41,838 nucleotides of DNA from Nitrospinota bacterium. Its GTDB lineage: Bacteria > Nitrospinota_A > UBA7883. Shown in pieces: positions 16,499 to 25,656 of this stretch. Positions within the stretch are counted from its first letter, which is position 1, and every line of letters begins with the position of its first letter. The stretch covers positions 1 through 41,838 of the forward strand of contig JAOUMU010000010.1 in NCBI GenBank assembly GCA_029881335.1, written 5' to 3'. A program made the translations under genes and the position numbers. The notes under the pieces were generated by a model, which worked only from the letters and a program-made list of their open reading frames with translations, ran no database searches and was not told where the DNA came from.

Positions 16499-19072
16499 TC
16501 AAAGGTTATAGGTGACGGCCTTGCAGGTGAAGAGGTCATATTCAGTGCGCTCGATTATTTCATTCTGCATCTGGGGATTCAGGTCGATGAAATAAGCGGT
16601 GTACCCGGACACCCGAACCAATAGGTCCACATATTTGTCAGGATTATTCTGTGCATCCCTGAATATCTTTTCGTCCGTGATGTTGAACTGTATCTCCACG
16701 CCCCCTTTAGAGCCGTTCCCGTCGCCTTGAAAGTATCCGGCCACCGAATCGGCGAAAGATTTGATCATCTTTGCGCGGATAGCCTCCTCATTTTCCCCAT
16801 CGACAACCATGGATTGATACGGCGTGTACTTTATATTGAACGCCACACCGGAGGAGAGGAATCTGGAGGGGACGCTGGCCACCGAGTTAAGAGTCTTCGT
16901 CAAGCCCGGAGTCTCCCCGGAAACGGGGGTGATGCCGCTGGTGAAGTTTTCCCTGTCCCCCCGGCCATTGGGCAGCGCCTTGGTCAGGCGACCGTAACCG
17001 GCATGGCTGGTCATGGTCCAGTAGCCCACCCGGTAATGGATGCCGGCTCCCCTATAGTGGGGTGATTTGCCGAATTCGTCGTCCAGCATTTCCGCGATAA
17101 AGGCCGCGTTCTGGTCGGCCAGGGAATCCTCGTTGCCATACTTTGGAGTTTTCGCAGGGTTACGAAGCTCGGTCTGAAGAGCTTCATATCCTTTATAGTT
17201 TTTCTCCAGCGCGTCCATAAGATCATCCCAGGTCAAGGATTGGTCGCCATACACTTTCTTTTCCACGGCGCTGAGGCAATCGGCGGTATCGGCGAACCCG
17301 ATAATGGCCACTCCAGAGGAATTTCTTTCGGCGCCGGCGAAGACCAGATCCACTCCCTTCTCCATGGGCCCCTCGAAGAGAGTGGAGAGGATTGGAGTGG
17401 GATGATACTTCTGGTGTATTCCGCCAGCTATATTATTCAAGGTGACAGCCTGCTTCATCAGCCAACGGGCCTGGGTTTCGAAAGCGCTCCTGAACTGCAG
17501 GTAGGACGTGAACTTGGCAGGATCGCCGGTTTTCGGTCCGATCTGAGCATCGCCGGTGTGGCGGTGGCGGCCATTGAACAGGGTCATTTCCAAAGCGGAA
17601 GCCAGGTTCAGCAGAATAGCGCCCGTAGCCATGTATCCCCTTCCCGCGCTGGTCGGCTCCACGCATCCCACCACGCCATAATCGCGGGCCTGCTTTTCGC
17701 TCTCCCCCTTTTTCATCATGGCGTCTATGATCGCCCTGTCGTTGTGCATGGCCGGAGTGGCCCTGGTGTTCACGTTCACCTCGCAAATCCTCTCCAGGTA
17801 TTCCCTGCTGCTCTTTTCCGGGTGGTACCTGCAATTCAGGTTCGGATCTCGAAGCATCATCAGTTCCGTGGCGCGTAGCATCACATAGGTCAGGTCATTC
17901 ACCGCGTCTTCGCCATTTTCGTCCACCCCTCCGAGGGTGATGGCCTGGTTAGAGCCTGTTCCGCCGAACAATTGCTCGCCAGACTCCGGGATGGAGGGGA
18001 CATGGTCTCCGATCTTCAGCCAGAGGTGACACACCAGTTCCACCGCCTTCTCCGGTGTCAGCCTTCCGGCGTCCACATCATCGCGGTACAGGGGATATAA
18101 AAGCTGATCCAGCCTGCCCAGGCTCAGGCCGGTGTTGGAGTTTTCCAGATGACATGCGATCCAGCAGAGCCAGATGGTGGTGAGTCCCTCCCGGAAGGTG
18201 GTGGCCGGGTTTTCCGGAACGTTTCTGTATATTCCGGCGATTTCAGACAGCTCATCCTTTTCGCTGTCATGGGCGTTGATAGCCAACCGCGCAGCCTCGT
18301 CCGCCAGACTGTGGGAATACTCAATGATTCCCGTCATCCCCTCGATCATGGCCTGGTAAAAATCCTTCTGCTCCTCTCCCCCGGCCTTGGCCTGCTTTGT
18401 TTTCGCCTCGTCAATGACACCTCGCAGCCCCACACCCAGCGCCTTCTTGAAATCGGGGATGGTGTGCGATATGCACTGGAATTTGCTGACCAGGAAGAAG
18501 ACCAGGTAGTCGTGCAGCTTGAGCAGAGGAGAGGATTTCTCCCCGGCTCCGTACACCTTATTGCGGGTCAGGTCCATAATGTTAAAATTGATCCAAGCAG
18601 GGAATACCTTGCTGTTTAATGTATCGGCGTCCTCACCTGAGAGCTGGAACGGATTGGCGGCCCTGTTTTCCATGGTGTGAAGCTCTGGCCACAGGGTGAG
18701 CGCCAGCCATTCAGGATAAAGGATCACCCCCTTGGATTTGGAAGTGGTGGAGCCGGCGAAGGGGGATTTGTCCCTCAGGTCCAGCCGGACCATCCCTTTT
18801 TGTCCCTTGATTTTCTTGTAGCCAAAGGTGTGCCGCACCACCGGCTTTCTGTTTTTCAGGATATGCCGGTAAGCCTTGGCGGCGTCCAGCGCGGTGATCC
18901 GGTCCCTGCGGAACAATCCATTCGCCAGAAAATAATCGGTCAACAGCTCGGCCCTTTCTATATCCACCTCCGGGCTGGCTGCGAAATAATCAATTTTCAT
19001 CTGTTCCACATCCCCATTGATCTTGATGTGATCCAGCGAAAGCCCCGTTTTGGGAAAAGTGATCTTTGCCAT
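16499..19072 (-). CDS. glycyl radical enzyme of unknown substrate (not pyruvate formate-lyase)
   Basis: This 857-residue cytoplasmic enzyme carries both hallmarks of the family. The active-site loop is YGVVGCVEPTSAGRG, with catalytic C470 and E472. The C-terminal radical loop is LLVRVSGYTAYF, with G823 as the radical site. Pyruvate formate-lyase has an adjacent Cys-Cys pair instead; the Cys-x-Glu form is typical of dehydratases, C-N or C-S lyases and aryl-acetate decarboxylases. Length also fits those groups. The start is the ATG at 19072 (AAAGGG eight bases upstream), not the longer frame to 19210, which would include the promoter. It heads a five-gene operon with an SCP2-like protein, its activase, a membrane protein and a two-unit protein. 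The enzyme would be destroyed by oxygen when activated. The substrate cannot be read from sequence alone. Confidence 0.93.
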   Translation of the reverse strand: MAKITFPKTGLSLDHIKINGDVEQMKIDYFAASPEVDIERAELLTDYFLANGLFRRDRITALDAAKAYRHILKNRKPVVRHTFGYKKIKGQKGMVRLDLRDKSPFAGSTTSKSKGVILYPEWLALTLWPELHTMENRAANPFQLSGEDADTLNSKVFPAWINFNIMDLTRNKVYGAGEKSSPLLKLHDYLVFFLVSKFQCISHTIPDFKKALGVGLRGVIDEAKTKQAKAGGEEQKDFYQAMIEGMTGIIEYSHSLADEAARLAINAHDSEKDELSEIAGIYRNVPENPATTFREGLTTIWLCWIACHLENSNTGLSLGRLDQLLYPLYRDDVDAGRLTPEKAVELVCHLWLKIGDHVPSIPESGEQLFGGTGSNQAITLGGVDENGEDAVNDLTYVMLRATELMMLRDPNLNCRYHPEKSSREYLERICEVNVNTRATPAMHNDRAIIDAMMKKGESEKQARDYGVVGCVEPTSAGRGYMATGAILLNLASALEMTLFNGRHRHTGDAQIGPKTGDPAKFTSYLQFRSAFETQARWLMKQAVTLNNIAGGIHQKYHPTPILSTLFEGPMEKGVDLVFAGAERNSSGVAIIGFADTADCLSAVEKKVYGDQSLTWDDLMDALEKNYKGYEALQTELRNPAKTPKYGNEDSLADQNAAFIAEMLDDEFGKSPHYRGAGIHYRVGYWTMTSHAGYGRLTKALPNGRGDRENFTSGITPVSGETPGLTKTLNSVASVPSRFLSSGVAFNIKYTPYQSMVVDGENEEAIRAKMIKSFADSVAGYFQGDGNGSKGGVEIQFNITDEKIFRDAQNNPDKYVDLLVRVSGYTAYFIDLNPQMQNEIIERTEYDLFTCKAVTYNL

Positions 19073-19161
19073 GGCGATACCCTTTCTGAATGTTTTTTCG
19101 AAAAACCCACCCACGTACGGACTGGCGAAGCGCCGCGCCCCCACGCCTCTTTTGCCTGTCC

Positions 19162-19174
19162 ACAATAATATTGT
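19162..19174. promoter_or_regulatory. dyad symmetry in the leader of the glycyl radical enzyme operon
   Basis: Inverted repeat ACAATA-a-TATTGT lies just downstream of the predicted transcription start. It can be extended outward, with CTGTC on one side and GACAG on the other at slightly different spacing. A repressor bound here would block transcription; the regulator is unknown. Confidence 0.45.
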
Positions 19175-19187
19175 TTCGACAGCAGGT

Positions 19188-19216
19188 AGTGTAGCATGTG
19201 ATCCGGACATGGTAAA
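19188..19216 (-). promoter_or_regulatory. sigma70-type promoter for the glycyl radical enzyme operon
   Basis: On the minus strand, TTTACC (19216-19211), a 17-base spacer and TACACT (19193-19188). Expected start is near 19181, leaving a leader of about 109 bases that contains a dyad (19162-19174) and then a Shine-Dalgarno sequence. Confidence 0.55.
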
Positions 19217-19398
19217 GATAACTATGTCGTTACAGGGAAATGTATAAAGATGACGGGCGCCTCCTCCGGCGCTCCGGCAGGAATGGCCTTATGGCCCTGA
19301 TGGGAGGGGCTGGGTAACGCCATGGTTTACACAGGGTTGAACGATTACCCGGCGGATCACCCATGTTTCTCGCGAACGGGCAGCATATAATTACACAT

Positions 19399-19411
19399 GG
19401 TGAAAATCACC
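19399..19411. promoter_or_regulatory. dyad next to the gltB -35 box
   Basis: Perfect inverted repeat GGTGA-aaa-TCACC, with outer ACAT and ATGT flanks that extend it to about 22 bases with a one-base bulge. It ends five bases before the predicted gltB -35 box, a usual place for an activator or repressor site. It does not match the NtrC consensus. Confidence 0.45.
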
Positions 19412-19415
19412 GATG

Positions 19416-19445
19416 TTGAGTTTTAATTCCGGATTTATATATAAT
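19416..19445 (+). promoter_or_regulatory. sigma70-type promoter for gltBD
   Basis: TTGAGT (19416-19421), an 18-base spacer and a perfect TATAAT (19440-19445). Expected start is near 19452, giving a leader of about 163 bases that includes a small stem CGCCA-TGGCG (19522-19537). A second TATAAT at 19386 lacks a convincing -35 box. Confidence 0.6.
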
Positions 19446-19614
19446 GAGCTAGGATATGAAGTAACATATGTTCGGTCCGGCCTGGAAAAACTTCTAGCTT
19501 TGACTCGCGCGAAGAGCCTGGCGCCACGATATTGGCGTGAGGGTTTCCACTATCGCCAAAGGGACGATGGCAAGAATGAGGGGATTGGAACCGATAAACG
19601 ATTGACGAGAGATT

Positions 19615-22600
19615 ATGGATAAGAAAAACACCAAGGGATTGTACGATCCTGGATTCGAGCATGATTCCTGTGGTGTGGGTTTCATCGCCGACCTTAAGAA
19701 CGTAAAATCCCACTGGGTCATACAAAAGTGCCTGGAAATCCTGGAGAATCTGGAGCATAGGGGCGGCGTTGGCGACGAAAAGAACTCCGGCGACGGCGCC
19801 GGAATCACGATACAGGTACCCCATGACTTTTTGAACGTCATCTGCGCCGGGGCGGGCATTGTCCTGCCCCGGGAGGGAGACTACGGAACAGGGCTTGTGT
19901 TTATGGGCCACGGTCAGGCCCAGATAGATCTGGCCAAAGAGGCCTTTGAAGTATGCGTCAAAGGCTCCGGCCTCACCATCCTGGGGTGGCGCCCCGTCCC
20001 CGTGGACAACAGTGGCCTCGGCTCCATGGTCAAAAAAGTGGAACCGCACATCGAGCAGGTTTTTGTGGGATGGGAGGGGGAGCCGGCCGGCCAGGATGTC
20101 ATGGAACGGAAGCTCTATGTGTTGCGAAAGCGCGCCCGACATTGGATTGCCGGCAAAAGCGCCGAGGCCTTGAAAGACTACTACGTGGTGTCCCTTTCGT
20201 GCAGGACCATGGTGTACAAAGGTATGCTGACCGCCTGGCAGGTGAAAGATTATTTCCCCGAGCTGCGTGACGAACGGATGACATCGGCGCTGGCCCTGGT
20301 CCACAGCCGATATTCCACCAACACGTTCCCCAGCTGGCCCCTGGCCCAGCCGTTTCGCTATATGGCCCACAACGGGGAGATCAACACCCTGCGCGGCAAC
20401 GTGAACTGGATGAAGACCCGCCAGTCCCTTTTCAAATCGGAGCTTTTCACCGATGAGGAACTGGAAGCGTTGCTGCCAATTGTGGACGACGCCCAGTCGG
20501 ATTCGGCCATTACCGACACCGTCGTTGAGTTTTTGACGTTGAGCGGCCGGGAACTGCCACATGTCATGATGATGCTGATTCCGGAAGTGTGGGGCGATAA
20601 CCGGGACGAGAGCGAATATAAGCGGGCTCTTTACGAGTATCACGCCACCATCATGGAACCGTGGGACGGCCCCGCCTCCATCGCCTTCACCAACGGCAAG
20701 ATTATCGGCGCCACGCTGGACCGCAACGGACTGCGCCCTTCGCGATACTGCCTGACCGACGACAACATCTTGGTGATGGGCTCGGAGGCGGGCGCCATAG
20801 AGATCGACCCGGCCACCATCGTGCTAAAAGGACGCCTGCAGCCGGGCCGCATGTTTGTGGCCAGTCTGGAGGAGGGGAGGATCATCCCGGACGAGGAAGT
20901 GAAGAAAAAACTGGCGAAGCGTCGCCCTTACGGTGAATGGCTGCTCCGAAACAAGCTCTCCTTCGGGCAGCTGGACCCGGTCCCTTCGCCTCATCAGCCA
21001 AATCATGAGACGCTGACCCATCGCCAGGCCGCTTTCGGCTACACCATGGAGGACGAGCGGGTGATCCTGGAGCCCATGGCCATCAACGGAAGCGAGCCGA
21101 TTGGGTCCATGGGAAGCGACACACCAATGGCGGTGCTCTCCAGCCAGCCCCAGGCTCTGTTCAACTATTTCTACCAGCACTTCGCCCAGGTCACCAATCC
21201 GCCTATCGACTCCATCAGGGAAAAGTCGGTGATGTCACTGATTTCGTTCATCGGAGCGGAGCGCAATATCCTGGCGGAGACGGAAGACCATTGCCGGGTC
21301 ATAGAGATACCGACACCCGTGCTCACCAACGACGAACTGGAGCGCCTGCGTCTGATAAAGAAAAAAGGATTCAAATCACTGACCATTTCCACCCTGTTCG
21401 AGGCGGGTGTGAGCGGCGGCTTGGAAATAGCCCTGCAGCGTATCCGCGCCGAGGCGGAAGCCGCCGTGGACAGTGGCGTGAACGCGCTGATCCTCTCTGA
21501 CCGGGGGGTGGATCATAAAATGGCGCCGATCCCCTCTCTGCTGGCCCAGTCCGCTGTGCATCACCATCTGATCCGCGCGGAGAAGCGAACCAATTGCGGG
21601 ATGGTGATGGAGACCGGCGAAGCCCGGGAGGTGCACCACTTCGCCCTACTGCTCGGATACGGCGCCAATGCGGTGAATCCGTACCTCGCCTTCGAGACAC
21701 TGGAAGACATGCGCTTGCGCGGAGAGCTTTCAAAAGAGCTTTCCAGCGAAAAGGTCCGGGAAAACTACACCAAGGCCATCAGCAAGGGTGTGTTGAAGAT
21801 CATGTCGAAAATGGGTATATCCACCCTGCAGTCATATATCGGAGCTCAAATTTTCGAGGCGGTGGGTTTGAACGAGGATATGGTGGCAGAATACTTCACT
21901 GGCACCGTCTCCAGGCTGGGTGGAATCGGGCTGGACATAATCGAGGAGGAGAGCCTGCGTCGCCACCGCTATGCGTTTCAGGATAGCGACGAGAGCGGAG
22001 AGGTGCTAATCGAGCCTGGCGGTCAGTATGCCTGGCGCGCCAGGGGCGAGCGCCACTCCTACAATCCGGAAACAATACACCTGTTGCAGCAGTCCACCCG
22101 CACGGGGGACTATGACATGTACAAAAAGTACAGCAGACTGGTGAACTATCATCCTGAGGAGATGAACACCATCCGGGGGATTCTGGACTTCAACTTCGCG
22201 GAGAAACCTCTGGATCTGGACGAGGTGGAGCCGGAGGAGAACATTGTGAAAAGGTTCTTCTCCGGGGCCATGAGCTTTGGCTCCATAAGCAAGGAGGCCC
22301 ACGAGACCATGGCTATCGCCATGAACCGGATGGGCGCCAGGTCAAACTCCGGCGAAGGCGGAGAGGATTCGGTCAGGTTCCAGCCTCTGCCGAATGGAGA
22401 CTCGGCCCGCTCCGCCATAAAGCAGGTGGCTTCCGGTCGTTTTGGGGTCACCTCCAATTATCTGGTGAACGCCGATGAGCTGCAGATAAAAATGGCCCAG
22501 GGCGCCAAGCCTGGCGAGGGAGGCCATCTGCCCGGCAAGAAGGTGGACAAGATAATCGCCAGGGTGCGCCACTCCACGCCTGGGGTGGGGCTGATCTCTC

Positions 22601-24159
22601 CCCCGCCGCACCACGACATCTATTCTATAGAGGATCTGGCGCAGTTGATCTTCGACCTGAAGAACGCCAACAACAGGGCTCGCGTAAACGTCAAGCTGGT
22701 TTCGGAAACCGGCGTGGGTACCATCGCCGCGGGTGTTGCCAAGGGATTCGCCGAGGCGGTGCTGATCTCCGGCCATGACGGCGGCACTGGCGCCTCGCCC
22801 CAATCGTCTATCAAACACGCGGGGCTCCCCTGGGAGATCGGCGTGGCGGAAACCCATCAGACCCTGGTGCGAAACCGTTTGCGCGGCCGCATAGTTTTGC
22901 AGACCGACGGCCGGATTCTGACCGGGCGAGACGTGGCTATCGCCACCTTGCTAGGCGCGGAGGAGTGGGGCTGCGCCACGGCGGCGCTGGTGGTGATGGG
23001 GTGTGTGATGATGCGCCAGTGCCACCTGAACAGCTGCCCCGTGGGTGTGGCCACCCAGGATCCGGAGCTGCGAAAAGCCTTCACTGGCAAGGCGGATTTC
23101 GTGGTCAACTTCTTCCACTTCATCGCGCGGGATCTGCGGGAGTATATGGCGCGGCTGGGCTTTAAGACCGTCAACGAGATGGTGGGCCGCGCCGACATGC
23201 TGAAAAAGAAGGAAAACATTTCCCATTGGAAAGCCAGGACCATGACGGTGGACCGGCTTCTATATATGGAGCCTTCCAAGGGACGGCCCACCTACCAGTG
23301 CGAAACCCAGGACTTCGGCCTGGAGAAGGCCCTCGACAACGAGCTTATCGAAGCCGCCCGGGCCTCGCTGGAAAAGGGAGAAAAGACCCGCGCCGCGTTC
23401 AGAATACGCAATATCAACAGGACCGCAGGGACCATGCTCTCTGCCGAGATATCCCGCAAGTATGGCGAGGAGGGCCTGCAGGACGATACTATCCGGTTCA
23501 AGCTCGACGGTTCCGCCGGACAAAGCTTCCTGGCGTTCGGCGCCAAGGGATTGACCATGGAGCTGGAAGGGGAGACCAACGACTATTTCTGCAAGGGGCT
23601 CTCCGGGGCGAAGGCTATCCTGTATCCCCCCAGGGTGAGCAAGATGAAACCCAGCGAAAACTTCATCTGCGGAAACGTGGCATTCTACGGCGCCACCAGT
23701 GGCGAAGCGTACATTCGCGGTATAGCTGGCGAGCGGTTTTGTGTGCGAAACTCCGGCGCCCGCGTGGTGGTGGAAGGTGTGGGTGACCACGGATGTGAAT
23801 ACATGACCGGCGGCAAAGTGGTGATCCTGGGCGCCATCGGGAAAAACTTCGCCGCGGGCATGAGCGGCGGAATCGCCTATATCCTGGACCTGGATGGATC
23901 GGCCGGGGGCAGGATGAACATGGGGCTGGTGGAACTGGAAAAGCTCGAAGATCCGACCGAGATAGCTGAGATACAAGAGATGATCTCCAGACACCATCTG
24001 TATACGGAAAGCCCGGCGGCCGCGGATATCCTCTCCCGGTGGGAGGAGACGGTCCCCCGATTCATCAAGGTAATGCCGATCGATTATAAACGTGCCTTGG
24101 CGGAAATGGAAAATGTCTCCGCCCAGCCAGATAAAGAAGAAGTGGCCATTGACGGCTGA
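19615..24159 (+). CDS. gltB: glutamate synthase large subunit GltB
   Basis: This 1514-residue enzyme makes two glutamates from glutamine and 2-oxoglutarate. The N-terminal glutaminase domain begins at C19 in HDSCGVGFIA, which should become the N-terminal nucleophile after removal of an 18-residue propeptide. A long central domain links to the FMN-binding synthase domain, in which the 3Fe-4S cysteines C1130, C1136 and C1141 (CVMMRQCHLNSC) have the expected C-x5-C-x4-C spacing. The C-terminal GXGXG beta-helix domain includes GVGDHGCEYMTGGKVVILG. Length matches the NADPH-type bacterial alpha subunit. The gene has its own promoter and a long leader, and gltD follows 33 bases later. Confidence 0.98.
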   Translation: MDKKNTKGLYDPGFEHDSCGVGFIADLKNVKSHWVIQKCLEILENLEHRGGVGDEKNSGDGAGITIQVPHDFLNVICAGAGIVLPREGDYGTGLVFMGHGQAQIDLAKEAFEVCVKGSGLTILGWRPVPVDNSGLGSMVKKVEPHIEQVFVGWEGEPAGQDVMERKLYVLRKRARHWIAGKSAEALKDYYVVSLSCRTMVYKGMLTAWQVKDYFPELRDERMTSALALVHSRYSTNTFPSWPLAQPFRYMAHNGEINTLRGNVNWMKTRQSLFKSELFTDEELEALLPIVDDAQSDSAITDTVVEFLTLSGRELPHVMMMLIPEVWGDNRDESEYKRALYEYHATIMEPWDGPASIAFTNGKIIGATLDRNGLRPSRYCLTDDNILVMGSEAGAIEIDPATIVLKGRLQPGRMFVASLEEGRIIPDEEVKKKLAKRRPYGEWLLRNKLSFGQLDPVPSPHQPNHETLTHRQAAFGYTMEDERVILEPMAINGSEPIGSMGSDTPMAVLSSQPQALFNYFYQHFAQVTNPPIDSIREKSVMSLISFIGAERNILAETEDHCRVIEIPTPVLTNDELERLRLIKKKGFKSLTISTLFEAGVSGGLEIALQRIRAEAEAAVDSGVNALILSDRGVDHKMAPIPSLLAQSAVHHHLIRAEKRTNCGMVMETGEAREVHHFALLLGYGANAVNPYLAFETLEDMRLRGELSKELSSEKVRENYTKAISKGVLKIMSKMGISTLQSYIGAQIFEAVGLNEDMVAEYFTGTVSRLGGIGLDIIEEESLRRHRYAFQDSDESGEVLIEPGGQYAWRARGERHSYNPETIHLLQQSTRTGDYDMYKKYSRLVNYHPEEMNTIRGILDFNFAEKPLDLDEVEPEENIVKRFFSGAMSFGSISKEAHETMAIAMNRMGARSNSGEGGEDSVRFQPLPNGDSARSAIKQVASGRFGVTSNYLVNADELQIKMAQGAKPGEGGHLPGKKVDKIIARVRHSTPGVGLISPPPHHDIYSIEDLAQLIFDLKNANNRARVNVKLVSETGVGTIAAGVAKGFAEAVLISGHDGGTGASPQSSIKHAGLPWEIGVAETHQTLVRNRLRGRIVLQTDGRILTGRDVAIATLLGAEEWGCATAALVVMGCVMMRQCHLNSCPVGVATQDPELRKAFTGKADFVVNFFHFIARDLREYMARLGFKTVNEMVGRADMLKKKENISHWKARTMTVDRLLYMEPSKGRPTYQCETQDFGLEKALDNELIEAARASLEKGEKTRAAFRIRNINRTAGTMLSAEISRKYGEEGLQDDTIRFKLDGSAGQSFLAFGAKGLTMELEGETNDYFCKGLSGAKAILYPPRVSKMKPSENFICGNVAFYGATSGEAYIRGIAGERFCVRNSGARVVVEGVGDHGCEYMTGGKVVILGAIGKNFAAGMSGGIAYILDLDGSAGGRMNMGLVELEKLEDPTEIAEIQEMISRHHLYTESPAAADILSRWEETVPRFIKVMPIDYKRALAEMENVSAQPDKEEVAIDG

Positions 24160-24192
24160 TCGCCGGCTTGGCCTGAAAGATAAGGAAAAGTA

Positions 24193-25656
24193 ATGGGAAA
24201 GAAGGGCGGATTTAGGGACATTGAGCGCAAGACCCACGGCTATAAGCCGGTGGAGGAGCGGACTCAGGACTTTTTCGAGTTCCTGGTTCCCCTCTCCAAA
24301 GAGGAGATGGAGAATCAGGGAGCGCGTTGCATGGATTGCGGTACTCCCTTTTGCCATCCCAGTTGCCCTCTGCACAACATCATGCCCGATTTCAACGACC
24401 ATGTGTACCGGAACAGGTGGGACGAGGCGTACCATTCGCTGAGTAGCACAAACAACTTCTCCGAGTTCACAGGCAGGATATGCCCGGCCCCTTGCGAGTC
24501 CGGCTGTGTGCTGGGCCTGATCAAGGACCCGGTGGCCATACGAAACATAGAGCTGTCCATCATAGAGCACGCCTACAAGATGGGCTGGGTGAAGCCGAAG
24601 CCGCCGAAGAGCCGCTCCGGAAAAAAGGTGGCCGTGGTGGGAAGCGGCCCGTCGGGCCTGGGCGCGGCGGACCAGATAAACAAGGCGGGCCACATGGTGG
24701 TGGTGTTCGAAAGATCCGACGAGGTGGGCGGGCTTTTGCGGTATGGCATCCCGGACTTCAAGCTTGGCAAGGAAGTTATCGACCGGCGCATTGACGTTCT
24801 GCAGAAGGAGGGGATCGAGTTCCGCACCAGCGCTAATATCGGATTCGACATCCCGGCCACCAGCCTGCTGACGGACTACGACGCGGTGGTGCTGGCGGGA
24901 GGATCTACCATCCCCAGGGATCTGCCCATTCCGGGACGCAGCCTAAAGGGGATCCACTATGCCATGGAGTTTCTCATCCAGAGCAACCGCCGCGTGGCGG
25001 GAAAGGATGTGCCAAAAGATACGGAGATACTGGCCACTGGCAAGGATGTGCTGGTGATCGGCGGCGGGGACACCGGGTCCGACTGTGTGGGAACCTCCAT
25101 CCGTCAGAAAGCCAGGTCTGTGACACAAATAGAACTTCTGCCCAAGCCGCCGGAGGGAAGAACCGACCAGACGCCGTGGCCCATTCACCCAGGGCCTCGT
25201 ATGCTCTCCACGTCCTCCTCCCAGGAGGAGGGGTGCGACAGGGACTGGTCGATAATGTCCAAGCAGTTTGTGGACGACGGCTCCGGCGCCGTTGCTGGAG
25301 TGGATTTCGTCCGGCTGGACTGGCAGGGGAACAAGTTCACAGAGATCGAGGGCTCGGCGGGGCATCTGAAAGCGCAGCTGATATTCCTGGCCATGGGTTT
25401 TTTACATCCGCAGCACGAGGGGATGCTGGACCAACTGGGCGTGGAGAAGGATGACCGCGGCAATGTGAAGACCGACGATTTATACCGCACATCGGTGGAG
25501 AAGGTGTTCGCCGCCGGGGATATGCGGCGGGGCCAGTCTCTGGTGGTATGGGCCATCTCCGAGGGGCGCGAGTGCGCCAGGGAAGTGGACAAGTTTTTAC
25601 GCGCCGGCGTCACCCGGCTGGTTTCGAAGAAAAAGACATACTCTGTTACCGATTAG
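24193..25656 (+). CDS. gltD: glutamate synthase small subunit GltD
   Basis: This 487-residue flavoprotein passes electrons from NADPH through FAD and two 4Fe-4S clusters to GltB. The N-terminal cluster cysteines are C46, C49, C54 and C58 (CMDCGTPFCHPSC) and C97, C101 and C105 (CPAPCESGC). The FAD site GSGPSGLGAA is near residue 150 and the nucleotide site VIGGGDTGSDC near residue 290; a late GDMRRGQSLVVWAI segment completes the FAD site. AAGGAAAAG precedes the ATG. The gene ends with a four-base overlap with the stop of the convergent macrodomain gene, and no terminator is visible there. Confidence 0.97.
   Translation: MGKKGGFRDIERKTHGYKPVEERTQDFFEFLVPLSKEEMENQGARCMDCGTPFCHPSCPLHNIMPDFNDHVYRNRWDEAYHSLSSTNNFSEFTGRICPAPCESGCVLGLIKDPVAIRNIELSIIEHAYKMGWVKPKPPKSRSGKKVAVVGSGPSGLGAADQINKAGHMVVVFERSDEVGGLLRYGIPDFKLGKEVIDRRIDVLQKEGIEFRTSANIGFDIPATSLLTDYDAVVLAGGSTIPRDLPIPGRSLKGIHYAMEFLIQSNRRVAGKDVPKDTEILATGKDVLVIGGGDTGSDCVGTSIRQKARSVTQIELLPKPPEGRTDQTPWPIHPGPRMLSTSSSQEEGCDRDWSIMSKQFVDDGSGAVAGVDFVRLDWQGNKFTEIEGSAGHLKAQLIFLAMGFLHPQHEGMLDQLGVEKDDRGNVKTDDLYRTSVEKVFAAGDMRRGQSLVVWAISEGRECAREVDKFLRAGVTRLVSKKKTYSVTD

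Larger units (their letters stand above)
19217..19614. other. divergent intergenic region between the glycyl radical enzyme operon and gltB
   Basis: With 19073-19216 this forms the only gene-free stretch longer than 300 bases. It holds the two divergent promoters, a GGCC-tta(t)-GGCC hairpin (about 19286-19297), and the dyads described separately. A 69-codon frame beginning at 19413 runs into gltB in another frame, but it has no family features and covers the predicted gltB promoter, so it is not called. Confidence 0.6.

Noticed and set aside
16499-19072. Trans-4-hydroxyproline dehydratase linked to PutA
   Set aside because: Tempting because that enzyme feeds proline metabolism, but PutA lies about 16 kb away, no pyrroline-5-carboxylate reductase is next to the operon, and the 857-residue length is larger than that family's.
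19413-19622. 69-codon plus-strand frame in the gltB leader, considered as a leader peptide
   Set aside because: It begins upstream of the predicted transcription start, overlaps the gltB start and has no attenuation-like structure or run of regulatory codons.
19435-20643. 402-codon minus-strand frame over the gltB start and leader
   Set aside because: It would cover the gltB promoter and the glutaminase domain; no homologous features are visible.
23260-24693. 477-codon open frame on the minus strand across the gltB-gltD junction
   Set aside because: It lies opposite two certain genes, has no family motif, and its composition is what the reverse strand of a GC-rich coding region gives.
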